Notes: a model not told the origin generated them from the letters alone. DNA of 64,000 nucleotides from Streptomyces sp. NBC_01428 (GCF_036231965.1 NZ_CP109499.1:4278001-4342000), one strand, 5' to 3'. Shown: positions 51,726 to 61,360, counted from the first letter of the stretch. Numbers and translations: made by a program.

Positions 51726-53113
51726 GCACGGCCTCCCCGGGGCCCTCGGGTCCCCCGCCCGCCGTGCCCGGGAGTCCGGCCGCCACGACCGCGCTGCCGG
51801 ACGACGGCGCCGTGACCGGACAGGAGCCGTCGTCCGAGCGCCGACTGCACCCCGTGACGCCGTTCCGGCGGGCCTGGGCACCGGTCGCCGTGATCGCCGG
51901 CTGGGCCGTCCACGACCCCAACCAGGCGCAGGAACAGCTCACCCGGCTCACCACGACGGCGCTGCTCGTCGGGCTCGCCGTGATCGTGCCGGGCGCGGCC
52001 CTGTACGGCTTCCTGAGCTGGTGGTTCACCCACTTCGCGGTGACGGACACGGAACTGCGCATCCGTACGGGGCTGTTGTTCCGCCGCACCGCGCACATCC
52101 GGCTCGACCGGCTCCAGGCCGTCGACGTCACCCAGCCGCTGCTGGCCCGTGTCGCGGGCGTCGCCAAGCTGAAGCTCGACGTGGTCGGGGCGGACAAGAA
52201 GGACGAACTGGCCTACCTGGGCGAGAGCGAGGCCCGCACGCTCCGTGCCGTGCTCCTCGCCCGCGCGGCCGGGTTCACGCCCGAGGCCGCCCGCGAGGTC
52301 GGCGAGGCACCGGTGCGGCGGCTGCTGCACGTGCCGCCCGGAGTCCTCGCCGTCTCCCTGGTGCTGACCGGCGCCACCTGGGGCTCCCTGGCCGCCGCAC
52401 TCGTCGTACCGCCGCTGCTGTGGTTCGCCACGCACAGCGTGTGGACGGTCCTCGCGACCGGCCTCCCGCTGCTCGGCGCGGCGGGCGCGAGCAGCGTGGG
52501 GCGGTTCGTCGGCGAGTACGACTGGACGGTGGGCGAGTCCCCCGACGGGCTGCGCATCGACCACGGGCTCCTGGACCGCGCGCACGAGACGGTGCCGCCC
52601 GGCCGGGTGCAGACCGTGCGGATCGTCGAGCCGCTGCTCTGGCGGCGGCGCGGCTGGGTCCGCGTGGAACTGGACGTGGCGGGGTCGTCGAACTCGGTCC
52701 TCGTGCCGGTCGCTCCGCGCGAGGTGGCCGAGGCCGTGATCGCCGCGGTGCTGCCCGGGGTGACCGTCCCGGCGGCCCTGGACCGGCCGCCGCGGCGGGC
52801 CCGCTGGTGCCTGCCGTTCTGGTGGCGGGGCTACGGACTCGCCGTCACCGACACGGTCTTCGCGGCGCGGCACGGCCTGCTCCGGCGCAGCCTCTCGCTG
52901 GTCCCGCACGCGAAGGTGCAGAGCGTCCGGCTGACGCAGGGGCCCTGGGAGCGGTTCAAGGGACTCGCCGACGTGCACGTCGACACGGGCGCGGGCAAGA
53001 CGGTGACGGCACGGCTGCGGGACACCGCCGAGGCGAGGGCACTGCTTCAGGCGCAGGCGGACCGATCCCGCACGGGACGGCGGGAGGCCCGGCCGGACCG
53101 GTGGATGGCCTGA
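51722..53113 (+). CDS. Multi-PH domain membrane protein (YdbT type)
   Basis: 463 residues from GTG 51722. Membrane spans near 60-100, 215-260 and further on, alternating with three PH-type segments: ELRIRTGLLFRRTAHIRLDRLQAVDVTQPLLARVAGVAKLKL, LRIDHGLLDRAHETVPPGRVQTVRIVEPLLWRRRGWVRV and FAARHGLLRRSLSLVPHAKVQSVRLTQGPWERFKGLADV. Translationally coupled to the preceding PH gene; the two probably form one membrane complex. Confidence 0.88.
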   Translation: MSTASPGPSGPPPAVPGSPAATTALPDDGAVTGQEPSSERRLHPVTPFRRAWAPVAVIAGWAVHDPNQAQEQLTRLTTTALLVGLAVIVPGAALYGFLSWWFTHFAVTDTELRIRTGLLFRRTAHIRLDRLQAVDVTQPLLARVAGVAKLKLDVVGADKKDELAYLGESEARTLRAVLLARAAGFTPEAAREVGEAPVRRLLHVPPGVLAVSLVLTGATWGSLAAALVVPPLLWFATHSVWTVLATGLPLLGAAGASSVGRFVGEYDWTVGESPDGLRIDHGLLDRAHETVPPGRVQTVRIVEPLLWRRRGWVRVELDVAGSSNSVLVPVAPREVAEAVIAAVLPGVTVPAALDRPPRRARWCLPFWWRGYGLAVTDTVFAARHGLLRRSLSLVPHAKVQSVRLTQGPWERFKGLADVHVDTGAGKTVTARLRDTAEARALLQAQADRSRTGRREARPDRWMA

Positions 53114-53240
53114 CGGGGCGCAGCAACTGAACGGCGTGGGGCGGATACGGGTGCGACCGGCGCGGGCTCCGACACGGGTACGCCCGCGCGCGTGGCCCGG
53201 AAACGAGCGCCACGCGTGCGTGCCCATCACGTCCGGGCGG

Positions 53241-53289
53241 TGACAGCGGTGAGGGCAGTGGCACGACGCCCCTGCCCTCACCGCTGTCA
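53241..53289. terminator. Bidirectional terminator, PH gene/coiled-coil gene
   Basis: A perfect 18-base stem (53241-53258 with 53272-53289) and 13-base loop between convergent genes. The 53114-53240 stretch holds no gene. Confidence 0.85.
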
Positions 53290-53312
53290 GCCGAACCGAA
53301 CGGGCGAGCCGC

Positions 53313-55121
53313 TCAGGAAGCCGCGCTCCGCAGGCCCGCCACGTCGATCTGCTCGGTCTCGTCGTGCGCGGTCAGGTCGATGACCTGGCCGGCCCCGAGC
53401 GAACCCTCGCTCGCGGTCTTGAACCCGGACTCCGCCTCCGCCTTGTGCAGGGCGAGCGCCTCCTGGCCGACGACGTCGGCCAGGTCCTCGTTCTGCACGG
53501 CCTCCATCGCGGCGGCGTCGGAGGCCTCCTTCTGCGTACCGAAGAAGTCGAACCCGCCCTCGACCGAGGGGCGTCGCACCGGCGCGGTGGGCGGGACGAC
53601 GGCCACGGCGGTCGGAACGGTGAAGTGCCCGGACCGCTTCGCGGGCTCGGCGGCCTTGACGGGGTGGTGCTGCCGGGCCGCCGGAGCCGGCACGGCGTCC
53701 GGTACCGCCGGAGCGGCGGAGCCGGACGGGGTGGCCCGGGGGGCCGGGCGGGACGGCGAAGGCTTGGCCTCGGCGGCCGCGCGCTGATGCCCGCCGACCG
53801 CCTCGGGCTTCCCCTGCGCCCCACCGTCCTCCACGCCGGCGCCCGAGGACGGGTCCGGTCCGGCGGAAGGGCCGGCGTCGGACGGGGTTGCCGCCCCGCC
53901 GCGTGAAGCGCCCTTCGGGGGCTCGGTGTTCGTGGTCCCGGCCTTCGGGCCGGTCGTGCGCTGCCGGGCCGCCGCGCTCTTGCGGGCCGCCGCGTCCTTC
54001 ACGGCCGCGTCGAGCGCGGACTCGCCGGGCTCGGCGCCCTGCGAGGTGGTGGCCTGTGCCGGGTCCGCGCCGCCTTCGGCATCCGCGTCCGTGTCGGGCG
54101 CGGCATCGGGGTCCGGGTCGGCGTCGGGATCGGTGTCGCTGTCGGGCTCCGCCACGGCGACCGCGCCGGGAGCCGCCGTTTCGGCGCTCTCCTTCTGCGG
54201 ACCACCGCTCGATATCCGGTTCAGCGCGGCGCCCGCCCGCAGGAACAGCCCCGAACCGGCCGGCGAGAAGACCTCACCCGTCGTGTCGGCGTCGGCGGTC
54301 GCTCCGGCCTCGGCATCGGTGCCGGTGCCGGTGTCGGTGTCGGTGTCGGCTGCGGAGCCCGCCGTACCGGTGTCCTCGGACGGCGCGTCGTCCCCGGCCG
54401 CCGTGCCGCCGTCCTCGGCGTCCTCCGGCGTCGTGGAGTCTGTCGTGTCCGTCGTGTCCGTCGTGTCCTTCGTGTCGTCCCGCGTGCCCGTCGCCGGGTC
54501 GGCGCCGTCGGCCTGCGGGGCCGCCCCCGCCTCGGCGGACCGCTCGCGCTCGTCCTCCGCGTCCGGAGCCTCGGCGACGCCGAAGAATCCCGCCGGGTCA
54601 ACGGGTTCCGGGACGGCCGTCTCGTCCGGAGCGGTCCGCGCGGCCGGGAGGGCACGCGTCGGGACCGACGCCTCTATGGCGAGCTGCCGGCGGCCCTCCA
54701 GGGCGGTCGCCCGCTCCGTCTCCGCGGTCGCGTACCGCCGCAGCAGCGCCGCGTGTTCGTTGCGCAGGCCGGCCAGCTCGGTGCGCTTGGCACGCAGCTT
54801 GTGCTCCAGCTTCACGCGCAGCTCGCGCGACTCGTCGAGGTCGGTCTCCAGTTCGGCGACCCGCTCGTCGTGACGCCACTCGTCGCTCGCCCGCGCGCGC
54901 GTGAGGTCGGCGACGCGTTTGCCCGCCGCGGTGTCCCAGCGGCGCATCACGACCGCACCGGCGACCGCCGTCACCGCGGCACCCGCGGCCAGCACACGGA
55001 GCACGGCCGGCTCCGTGAACAACCAGGGCCCCACGGCACAGACGAGCGACACGCCGGCGATCGCCGAAGGAGGCAGCAGCCTGTGCAAGGGCGGGGAATG
55101 GCGGTGGCGTCCACGTGGCAT
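53313..55121 (-). CDS. Membrane protein with coiled coil and long low-complexity region
   Basis: 602 residues. Two membrane spans in the first 60 residues, a coiled coil of about 90 residues (RVAELETDLDESRELRVKLEHKLRAKRTELAGLRNEHAALL), then 300 residues rich in Asp, Thr, Ala, Gly and Pro with runs such as DTKDTTDTTDTTDS, and a more ordered C-terminal end (VEGGFDFFGTQKEASDAAAMEAVQNEDLADVVGQEAL). No function recognised. The shape suggests a structural or scaffold role at the membrane. Confidence 0.72.
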   Translation of the reverse strand: MPRGRHRHSPPLHRLLPPSAIAGVSLVCAVGPWLFTEPAVLRVLAAGAAVTAVAGAVVMRRWDTAAGKRVADLTRARASDEWRHDERVAELETDLDESRELRVKLEHKLRAKRTELAGLRNEHAALLRRYATAETERATALEGRRQLAIEASVPTRALPAARTAPDETAVPEPVDPAGFFGVAEAPDAEDERERSAEAGAAPQADGADPATGTRDDTKDTTDTTDTTDSTTPEDAEDGGTAAGDDAPSEDTGTAGSAADTDTDTGTGTDAEAGATADADTTGEVFSPAGSGLFLRAGAALNRISSGGPQKESAETAAPGAVAVAEPDSDTDPDADPDPDAAPDTDADAEGGADPAQATTSQGAEPGESALDAAVKDAAARKSAAARQRTTGPKAGTTNTEPPKGASRGGAATPSDAGPSAGPDPSSGAGVEDGGAQGKPEAVGGHQRAAAEAKPSPSRPAPRATPSGSAAPAVPDAVPAPAARQHHPVKAAEPAKRSGHFTVPTAVAVVPPTAPVRRPSVEGGFDFFGTQKEASDAAAMEAVQNEDLADVVGQEALALHKAEAESGFKTASEGSLGAGQVIDLTAHDETEQIDVAGLRSAAS

Positions 55122-55287
55122 GGCCAGAAACTTACCGCGCGTAGGCGAATCGTGGTGCCCCGCACGGTAAAAACACAGCCACCCCGGAGGCTTTGTCGCG
55201 TACCGGCCGCCGACAGGACGTGTCCCTTGTCCCGCAAGGGCCGTCGCAAACCAGCGGCCTCCCCCGCCCGTTGATCGATTCGGCCCG

Positions 55288-55334
55288 ATCCGGGACCGTC
55301 ACCTCATCGAAATCCGGGACCTTCACCTCATCGG
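55288..55334. repeat. Two 23-bp near-direct repeats in an intergenic gap
   Basis: Copies at 55288-55310 and 55312-55334 differ at two bases (period 24). They lie in the gap 55122-55482, which has low GC for this window and no convincing gene. A minus-strand frame of 81 codons there contains a TTA and poor third-position GC. The repeats may be protein-binding sites for the downstream promoter. Confidence 0.5.
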
Positions 55335-55482
55335 AATCGGCGGGCGGCGGCAATTCTCCGGAACGGCCATTCGGCACCGGTCACCGAATTCGCCCCGCCC
55401 GGGCACGCCCCCGCCACACCCCTCCGACGACAGGCTCACGACCCCGGACGGAACACCGGTGCGGCGCGCGGCACGGCACGCC

Positions 55483-56610
55483 TCAGCCGCCCAGCCGTCC
55501 GCTCATCCACTGGAGCGCCGCCGGGATCTCCCGCCGCCACGTGTTGAAGTTGTGGCCGCCGCTGTCGAGGATGATCGACGAGATCCGGGTCCGCCGGGTC
55601 GCCTTCACGAGGTCTATGAAGCCCAGCGTGTCCTTGTAGTTGGACTCGCCCATCCTGCTGCTGCTGACGAGCAGTGAGGTGTCGGGCGCGGGACGGTTCC
55701 TCAGGTACCAGCGCAGGTCCGCCCTGTCGCGCAGTCCCTTGTCGCCGTGGAAGAGGTCGCCCGTCGTCCGGTCGATGGGCGCCTTGTAGTACGGCGACAG
55801 GCCCGCGCCCGCGGCGTACACCCCGGGGTGGTGGACGGCCAGCTTCAGCGCGCAGTAGCCGCCCGTCGAGTCGCCGATGACGCCCCAGCTCCCGGGCTTC
55901 GTGCCGACCCGGTAGTGGGCCGACACGGCCTCGGGCAGATCCCTGGCGAAGAAGGACTCGGCCTGCGGTCCGCCCGGGACGTCCACGCACTCGGTGTCCC
56001 TCGGGGGCGCCACGGTCGGGCGCAGCATGACCAGGATCATCGGCTGGATCCTGCCGTTCTTGGCCAGCCGGCTCACGGTCTGCGGGTAGTGCAGCCCCTT
56101 GACGAGGGCACCCGCGGTTCCCGGATAGCCGGTCAGCACGGTGACGGCGGGGAACGTCCGGGCCCGGTAGCGCGGCTGGAAGTACTCGGGCGGCAGATAG
56201 ACGTACGCCGGTGTGGCGATCCGGGTCGTGCGGCCGACGACGTCGATCTTCTGGATCTGGCCGCCGATCCAGGGCCGGGCGCCGCCCGAGACGTTCACCC
56301 GCTGGGTGTCGACCACTTGGAGGGGGCCGCCGCCCGCACCCCGCGCGCCGTTGTGGTTCACGACCACGCCCTCGCCGCGCTCCTGGCCGAGCAGGTCGGC
56401 CCAGCTGGCGTAGAACCCGAATGCCTGGTTGGTGCCGAGTCCGACGCAGGCGAACAGCGCCAACTGGGTGGCCAGCAGCAGGCCGACGCGCCCGCTGACG
56501 GCCCGCCAGGTGCGCCGCGCCAGCCGCGGCCACCACCACACCGTGCCCGCGAACAGCAGGACGGCGAGCAGGACCGCCAGTACCAGCACCTTGTTGCTCG
56601 TGAGACCCAT
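55483..56610 (-). CDS. Membrane-anchored alpha/beta-hydrolase (esterase D/antigen 85 type)
   Basis: 375 residues from ATG 56610 with CGGAG upstream. Two membrane spans in the first 70 residues put the catalytic domain outside the cell. The nucleophile elbow is GDSTGGY near residue 250 and the catalytic His is in GGHNFNTW near the C-terminus, as in the esterase PF00756 family, which includes mycolyltransferases. Substrate unknown; Streptomyces lacks mycolic acids. Divergent from the mprF-like gene. Confidence 0.88.
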   Translation of the reverse strand: MGLTSNKVLVLAVLLAVLLFAGTVWWWPRLARRTWRAVSGRVGLLLATQLALFACVGLGTNQAFGFYASWADLLGQERGEGVVVNHNGARGAGGGPLQVVDTQRVNVSGGARPWIGGQIQKIDVVGRTTRIATPAYVYLPPEYFQPRYRARTFPAVTVLTGYPGTAGALVKGLHYPQTVSRLAKNGRIQPMILVMLRPTVAPPRDTECVDVPGGPQAESFFARDLPEAVSAHYRVGTKPGSWGVIGDSTGGYCALKLAVHHPGVYAAGAGLSPYYKAPIDRTTGDLFHGDKGLRDRADLRWYLRNRPAPDTSLLVSSSRMGESNYKDTLGFIDLVKATRRTRISSIILDSGGHNFNTWRREIPAALQWMSGRLGG

Positions 56611-56711
56611 GAGCTGCTCCGCCTGCGCTTTCCGCCCCGGGCCGTCCCGCTCCTTCGCGAGGCCTTGCCCTGGACTTTCCTTGCCTTTTGAACCGGCTTT
56701 CCGGAGACGAG

Positions 56712-56740
56712 TGAACCTGTGTCCCCAAGACACCGTCCTA
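56712..56740 (+). promoter_or_regulatory. SigE-type promoter of the mprF-like gene
   Basis: TGAACC (56712-56717) and CGTCC (56734-56738) separated by 16 bases fit the ECF/SigE pattern of AAC at -35 and CGTC at -10. The expected start point is within a few bases of ATG 56750. From memory, the S. coelicolor counterpart (SCO3397) is a SigE target. Confidence 0.7.
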
Positions 56741-56749
56741 GAGGGCGCA

Positions 56750-58639
56750 ATGTCGCCGGATGCCGGAATGGCACCGGATTCAAGGTCTCTCGCAGAACTA
56801 CGGGATGCGATGTCTGTCAGGATAGATGGGGAATTGTCGGGCGAGGTTCCGAGCGGAACAGGCCGGATGCGGCGCATACTCCGCGGTCCGAGCCCGGACG
56901 CCGTCCCCGCCCTGATCGCCAGGGCCTGCACGCTCGTCGGTCTCCTGGACATCGCCGCGGGCGTCTTCCCGCGCTTCCGTCACAGCCGTATGCACGCCCT
57001 CGCGGAGGTGCTGCCCGGCTCGTTCGGCCCGTTCGCCGCGGCCCTGTCGCTCAGCGCCGGCGTGCTCCTGCTGCTGCTCGCCCACGGGCTGCGGCGCCGC
57101 AAGCGCCGGGCCTGGCGCGCCGCGGTGGTCCTGCTCCCGCTGGGCGCCGTGGCGCAGTTCGCGTACCGGCACTCGCTGATCGGCGTCGTCATCTCGGCGG
57201 CGCTGCTCGCACCGCTGCTGCGCCACCGCGACGAGTTCGCGGCCCTGCCCGATCCGCGCAGCCGGTGGCGCGCGCTCGCCAACTTCGTCCTCATGGGCGC
57301 CGGTTCCCTCGTCCTCGGTCTCCTCATCGTCAGCGTCCACGAGAACCGCATGATCGGCGACCCGAGCCTGGCCGACCGCATCACCCACGTCCTGTACGGA
57401 CTGGTCGGCTTCGAGGGCCCCGTCGACTACGCCGGACCCACCTCCTGGACGGTCGCCTTCTCCCTCGGCGCGCTCGGCTGGCTGACCGCCGTCACCACCG
57501 TCTACCTCGCCTTCCGCCCCGAGCACCCCGCCGCCCGCCTCACCGAGGACGACGAGGTCAGGCTCCGCGCCCTGCTCGACCGGCACGGCAGCCGCGACTC
57601 CCTCGGCCACTTCGCGCTCCGCCGCGACAAGGCGGTCGTCTTCTCGCCCAGCGGCAAGGCGGCGGTGACCTACCGGGTGGTCTCCGGAGTGATGCTCGCC
57701 AGCGGCGACCCCATCGGCGACGTGGAGGCCTGGCCCGGCGCCATCGAGCGCTTCATGGACGAGGCACGGGCGCACTCCTGGACCCCCGCCGTCATGGGCT
57801 GCTCCGAGACGGGGGGCGAGGTGTGGACCCGCGAAACCGGCCTCGACGCCCTCGAACTGGGGGACGAGGCGGTGGTGGATGTCGCGGATTTCTCCCTGGC
57901 CGGGCGCGCGATGCGGAACGTGCGCCAGATGGTGAAGCGCATCGAGCGGGCTGGCTACGAGACACGGGTACGGCGCATCCGTGACCTCGGCGAGGGCGAA
58001 CTGGACCGGATACGGCGCGCCGCCGAGGACTGGCGCGGCACCGACACCGAACGTGGTTTCTCCATGGCGCTCGGCCGGATCGGTGACCCCTCCGACGGGG
58101 ACTGTCTGATCGCCACCGCCCACAAGGCCGACGACCGGCCCGGACCGTACGGCGATCTGAAGGCCGTCCTGCACTTCGTGCCCTGGGGCACCGACGGGGT
58201 CTCCCTGGACCTCATGCGGCGCGACCGCGCCGCCGACCCCGGCATGAACGAACTCCTCATCGTGGCGGCGCTCCAGGCGGCCCCCCGCCTCGGCGTGGAA
58301 CGGGTCTCCCTCAACTTCGCCATGTTCCGCTCGGCGCTCGCCCGCGGCGAGAAGATCGGCGCCGGGCCCGTGCTGCGCGCCTGGCGCGGACTGCTCGTGT
58401 TCCTCTCCCGCTGGTTCCAGATCGAGTCGCTGTACAAGTTCAACGCGAAGTTCCGCCCCCGCTGGGAGCCGCGCTTCGTCGTCTACGCCTCCTCCCGCGA
58501 CCTCCCCCGCATCGGCCTCGCCGCGATGCAGGCCGAGGGCTTCGTGAACCTCGCCCTCCCCCGCCTCCTGCGCCGACGCCCCCGGGCTCCCCGCCCCTGC
58601 GCGCACGCACCGGCGGAACGCGACGTCAGAGCGGCCTAG
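56750..58639 (+). CDS. MprF-like lysyl-phosphatidylglycerol synthase family protein
   Basis: 629 residues from ATG 56750. Six or so membrane spans in residues 50-260, then a cytoplasmic GNAT-like DUF2156/LPG-synthase domain: DKAVVFSPSGKAAVTYRVVSGVMLASGDPIGD, NVRQMVKRIERAGYE, NELLIVAALQAAPRLGVERVSLNFAMFR and KFNAKFRPRWEPRFVVY. Transfers amino acids from aminoacyl-tRNA to phosphatidylglycerol, lowering surface charge. It has fewer spans than firmicute MprF. Driven by a SigE-type promoter, so part of the envelope stress response. ATG 56811 is an alternative start. Confidence 0.88.
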   Translation: MSPDAGMAPDSRSLAELRDAMSVRIDGELSGEVPSGTGRMRRILRGPSPDAVPALIARACTLVGLLDIAAGVFPRFRHSRMHALAEVLPGSFGPFAAALSLSAGVLLLLLAHGLRRRKRRAWRAAVVLLPLGAVAQFAYRHSLIGVVISAALLAPLLRHRDEFAALPDPRSRWRALANFVLMGAGSLVLGLLIVSVHENRMIGDPSLADRITHVLYGLVGFEGPVDYAGPTSWTVAFSLGALGWLTAVTTVYLAFRPEHPAARLTEDDEVRLRALLDRHGSRDSLGHFALRRDKAVVFSPSGKAAVTYRVVSGVMLASGDPIGDVEAWPGAIERFMDEARAHSWTPAVMGCSETGGEVWTRETGLDALELGDEAVVDVADFSLAGRAMRNVRQMVKRIERAGYETRVRRIRDLGEGELDRIRRAAEDWRGTDTERGFSMALGRIGDPSDGDCLIATAHKADDRPGPYGDLKAVLHFVPWGTDGVSLDLMRRDRAADPGMNELLIVAALQAAPRLGVERVSLNFAMFRSALARGEKIGAGPVLRAWRGLLVFLSRWFQIESLYKFNAKFRPRWEPRFVVYASSRDLPRIGLAAMQAEGFVNLALPRLLRRRPRAPRPCAHAPAERDVRAA

Positions 58640-58658
58640 CCCGGACGCCGGGCCGTCG

Positions 58659-58688
58659 CCGCCCCCGCCCGCCCACGGGCGGGGGCGG
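58659..58688. terminator. Terminator after the mprF-like gene
   Basis: A perfect 13-base stem (58659-58671 with 58676-58688) and CCCA loop, 20 bases past the stop. Confidence 0.8.
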
Positions 58689-58739
58689 TGGGCGGGCCAC
58701 CAGGGCGGTCCGGTCCGGGAGGAGGCCTAGGCTGGGCGT

Positions 58740-59651
58740 ATGAGCATCGAGCGCGGGCGCGGCCGAGTCGCGGGACTGCCGACGTGGGACCGCTGCGCGG
58801 TCATGGGGGTCGTGAACGTCACCCCCGACTCCTTCTCCGACGGCGGCCACTGGTTCAACACGACGGCGGCCGTCAAACACGGCCTCGACCTGGTCGCCGA
58901 GGGCGCCGACCTGGTGGACGTGGGCGGCGAGTCCACCCGCCCCGGAGCCACCCGCGTCGACGAGGCGGAAGAGCTCAAACGCGTCATCCCCGTCGTCCGC
59001 GGCCTCGCCGCCGAGGGCGTCACCGTCTCCGTGGACACCATGCGGGCCTCCGTCGCCGAGCAGTCCCTCGCCGCCGGAGCGGCCCTCGTCAACGACGTCA
59101 GCGGCGGCCTCGCCGACCCCGCGATGCTCCCGGCCGTCGCCGCGGCCGGCGCCCCCTTCGTCGTCATGCACTGGCGCGGCTTCCTCGCGGGCGGGAACGT
59201 GCGGGGCGTGTACGAGGACGTGGTCTCCGAAGTCGTCGACGAGCTGCACGCACGCGTGGCGGCCGTCATCGAGGCCGGTGTCGCCGCCGACCGGATCGTC
59301 GTCGACCCCGGGCTCGGCTTCTCCAAGGACCCCGGCCACGACCTCGCGCTCCTCGCCCACCTCGACCGCCTCCGCGCCCTCGGCCACCCCCTGCTGGTCG
59401 CCGCCTCCCGCAAGCGTTTCCTCGGCCACGTCCTGGCCGACCCGAAGGGCGCGCCGCCGCCCGCGCGCGAGCGCGACGCCGCCACCGCCGCCGTCTCCGC
59501 GATCGCCGCCCAGCACGGCGCCTGGGCGGTCCGCGTGCACGAGGTCAGGGCCACCGCCGACGCCGTACGGGTCGCCCGCGCCGTCGAGGGTGCCCGCACC
59601 GGCGGGCCGTCCGGCTCCGTCGGCCGTCCTGCCGCAGAGGGAGCCCGGTGA
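58740..59651 (+). CDS. folP: Dihydropteroate synthase
   Basis: 303 residues. Joins dihydropterin pyrophosphate and p-aminobenzoate; the sulfonamide target. Signatures NVTPDSFSDGG, GGESTRPGA, NDVSGG, VDPGLGFSK and AASRKRFLG are intact. ATG 58740 lies six bases after TAGGCT (58728-58733), so the message is probably leaderless. First of the folP-folB-folK group. Confidence 0.97.
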   Translation: MSIERGRGRVAGLPTWDRCAVMGVVNVTPDSFSDGGHWFNTTAAVKHGLDLVAEGADLVDVGGESTRPGATRVDEAEELKRVIPVVRGLAAEGVTVSVDTMRASVAEQSLAAGAALVNDVSGGLADPAMLPAVAAAGAPFVVMHWRGFLAGGNVRGVYEDVVSEVVDELHARVAAVIEAGVAADRIVVDPGLGFSKDPGHDLALLAHLDRLRALGHPLLVAASRKRFLGHVLADPKGAPPPARERDAATAAVSAIAAQHGAWAVRVHEVRATADAVRVARAVEGARTGGPSGSVGRPAAEGAR

Positions 59652-60142
59652 GCACACCGCAGACCGACGTCGAGCAGGTCGAAGGCGCCAACACGGCGTT
59701 CTACGAGGCGCTGGAGCGGGGCGACTTCGAGGCCCTCTCCGGCCTGTGGCTGGCCCCGCTGGACACGTCCGACGACGACTTCGAGGGCGAGGGCGCGGTC
59801 GTGTCCTGCGTCCACCCGGGCTGGCCCGTCCTCAACGGCCGGGGCGAGGTCCTCCGCTCGTACGCGCTGATCATGGCGAACACCGAGTACATCCAGTTCT
59901 TCCTCACCGACGTGCATGTCTCCGTCTCCGGCGACACCGCGCTCGTCACCTGCACGGAGAACATCCTCAGCGGGGGCCCGGCACCCGACGACGGCGAGGA
60001 GCTCGGCCCGCTCGTCGGCCAGCTCGTCGTCGCCACGAACGTCTTCCGCCGCACCCCCGAGGGCTGGAAGCTCTGGTCGCACCACGCCTCGCCCGTGCTC
60101 GCCGAATCCGGTGAGGAAGACGACGAGGACACCGCCGGTTGA
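59648..60142 (+). CDS. SnoaL-like/NTF2-fold protein in the folate cluster
   Basis: 164 residues from GTG 59648, overlapping the folP stop (GTGA). NTF2-like cone fold: NTAFYEALERGDFEALSGLW, WPVLNGRGEVLRSY and FRRTPEGWKLWSHHASPV. Conserved next to folP in Streptomyces. Function unknown; coupling suggests a link to pterin metabolism. Acidic tail EDDEDTAG. Confidence 0.85.
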   Translation: MSTPQTDVEQVEGANTAFYEALERGDFEALSGLWLAPLDTSDDDFEGEGAVVSCVHPGWPVLNGRGEVLRSYALIMANTEYIQFFLTDVHVSVSGDTALVTCTENILSGGPAPDDGEELGPLVGQLVVATNVFRRTPEGWKLWSHHASPVLAESGEEDDEDTAG

Positions 60143-60389
60143 GTGGGTGTGGGCCCCACAGGGACCAAGAAGTGGTTGGAATCACCACCTCGGGGTAGGG
60201 GCGGCTACCAACCCGTGAGCCGCCGTGTTCCCCAGGGGAAACGCCCGGTGAAGCCTCGTCGCCTTCGCCCGGACGCCCTCCCCCGCGGGCGAACGCTGTC
60301 AGTGCCCGCAGGTAGATTCGCCTGAGGCCGCCGTACCGACCGCACTCGGTGCACAGCGGCCGTCACCGACGATTGCAGGAGTGATTCGC

Positions 60390-60749
60390 GTGGATCGTGT
60401 CGCGCTGCGCGGCCTCAAGGCCCGCGGGCACCACGGCGTCTTCCAGAGGGAGCGCGAGGAGGGCCAGACCTTCATCGTGGACCTGACGCTGGGCCTGGAC
60501 ATCCGGCCGGCCGCGGCCGACGACGACCTGGCGAAGACCGTGCACTACGGCATCGTGGCGGAGGAGGTCGTCGCCGTCGTCCAGGGCGAGCCCGTCGACC
60601 TCATCGAGACGCTCGCCGAGCGCATCGCCCAGACGTGCCTCAAGCACGACGGGGTCCTGGAGGTCGAGGTCTGCGTCCACAAACCGGACGCGCCGATCAC
60701 GGTTCCCTTCGACGACGTGACCGTCACGATCACCCGGAGCCGAGCATGA
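60390..60749 (+). CDS. folB: Dihydroneopterin aldolase
   Basis: 119 residues from GTG 60390, chosen over GTG 60381 because AGGAG (60375-60380 area) is too close to the latter. Family motif VALRGLKARGHHGVF with the conserved His-Gly-Val, and LIETLAERIA with the catalytic Glu. Cleaves dihydroneopterin to the folK substrate. The stop overlaps the folK ATG (ATGA). The upstream 60143-60389 gap has a TAGATT -10 candidate near 60312 and no gene. Confidence 0.94.
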   Translation: MDRVALRGLKARGHHGVFQREREEGQTFIVDLTLGLDIRPAAADDDLAKTVHYGIVAEEVVAVVQGEPVDLIETLAERIAQTCLKHDGVLEVEVCVHKPDAPITVPFDDVTVTITRSRA

Positions 60750-61360
60750 CCGCCGCGTCCTTCACCGAGGGTCCGAGCGACCCGACCGTACAGCCGGTGC
60801 CCGCCTCGGTCGTCGAGCGCGTGGACGCCGCCGACTCGACCCTGCAGAACCCCCGGCGCGCCGTGATCTCCCTCGGCTCGAACCTGGGCAACCGCCTGGA
60901 GACCCTCCAGGGCGCCATCGACGCCCTGGAGGACACCCCCGGCGTCCGCGTCAAAGCGGTCTCCCCGGTCTACGAGACGGAGCCGTGGGGCGTCGAACCG
61001 GACAGCCAGCCCTCGTACTTCAACGCGGTCGTGGTGCTCCGGACCACCCTGCCGCCGTCCTCGCTCCTGGAGCGGGCGCACGCGGTAGAGGAGGCCTTCC
61101 ACCGCGTACGGGACGAGCACTGGGGCCCCCGCACCATCGACGTGGACATCGTCGCGTACGCCGACCTCGTCTCGGACGACCCGGTGCTGACGCTCCCTCA
61201 CCCGCGCGCCCACGAGCGGGCCTTCGTCCTCGCCCCCTGGCACGACGTCGACCCCGAGGCGCAGCTTCCCGGCCGCGGTGCCGTCGCCCAGCTCCTCACC
61301 ACGGTCACGCGGGACGGCGTCGCTCCCCGCGCGGACCTGGAACTCCGGCTGCCCGAGTAG
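60746..61360 (+). CDS. folK: 6-hydroxymethyl-dihydropterin pyrophosphokinase
   Basis: 204 residues. SLGSNLGNRLETLQGA, TEPWGV, GPRTIDVDIVAY and HPRAHERAFVLAPW are the HPPK signatures. About 38 extra residues precede the usual N-terminus. Translationally coupled to folB; supplies the folP substrate. Confidence 0.96.
   Translation: MTAASFTEGPSDPTVQPVPASVVERVDAADSTLQNPRRAVISLGSNLGNRLETLQGAIDALEDTPGVRVKAVSPVYETEPWGVEPDSQPSYFNAVVVLRTTLPPSSLLERAHAVEEAFHRVRDEHWGPRTIDVDIVAYADLVSDDPVLTLPHPRAHERAFVLAPWHDVDPEAQLPGRGAVAQLLTTVTRDGVAPRADLELRLPE

Noticed and set aside
55132..55377. 81-codon frame just upstream of the coiled-coil membrane protein gene
   Set aside because: Weak third-position GC, includes a TTA codon, no ribosome site; the two repeats inside it look more like intergenic DNA.
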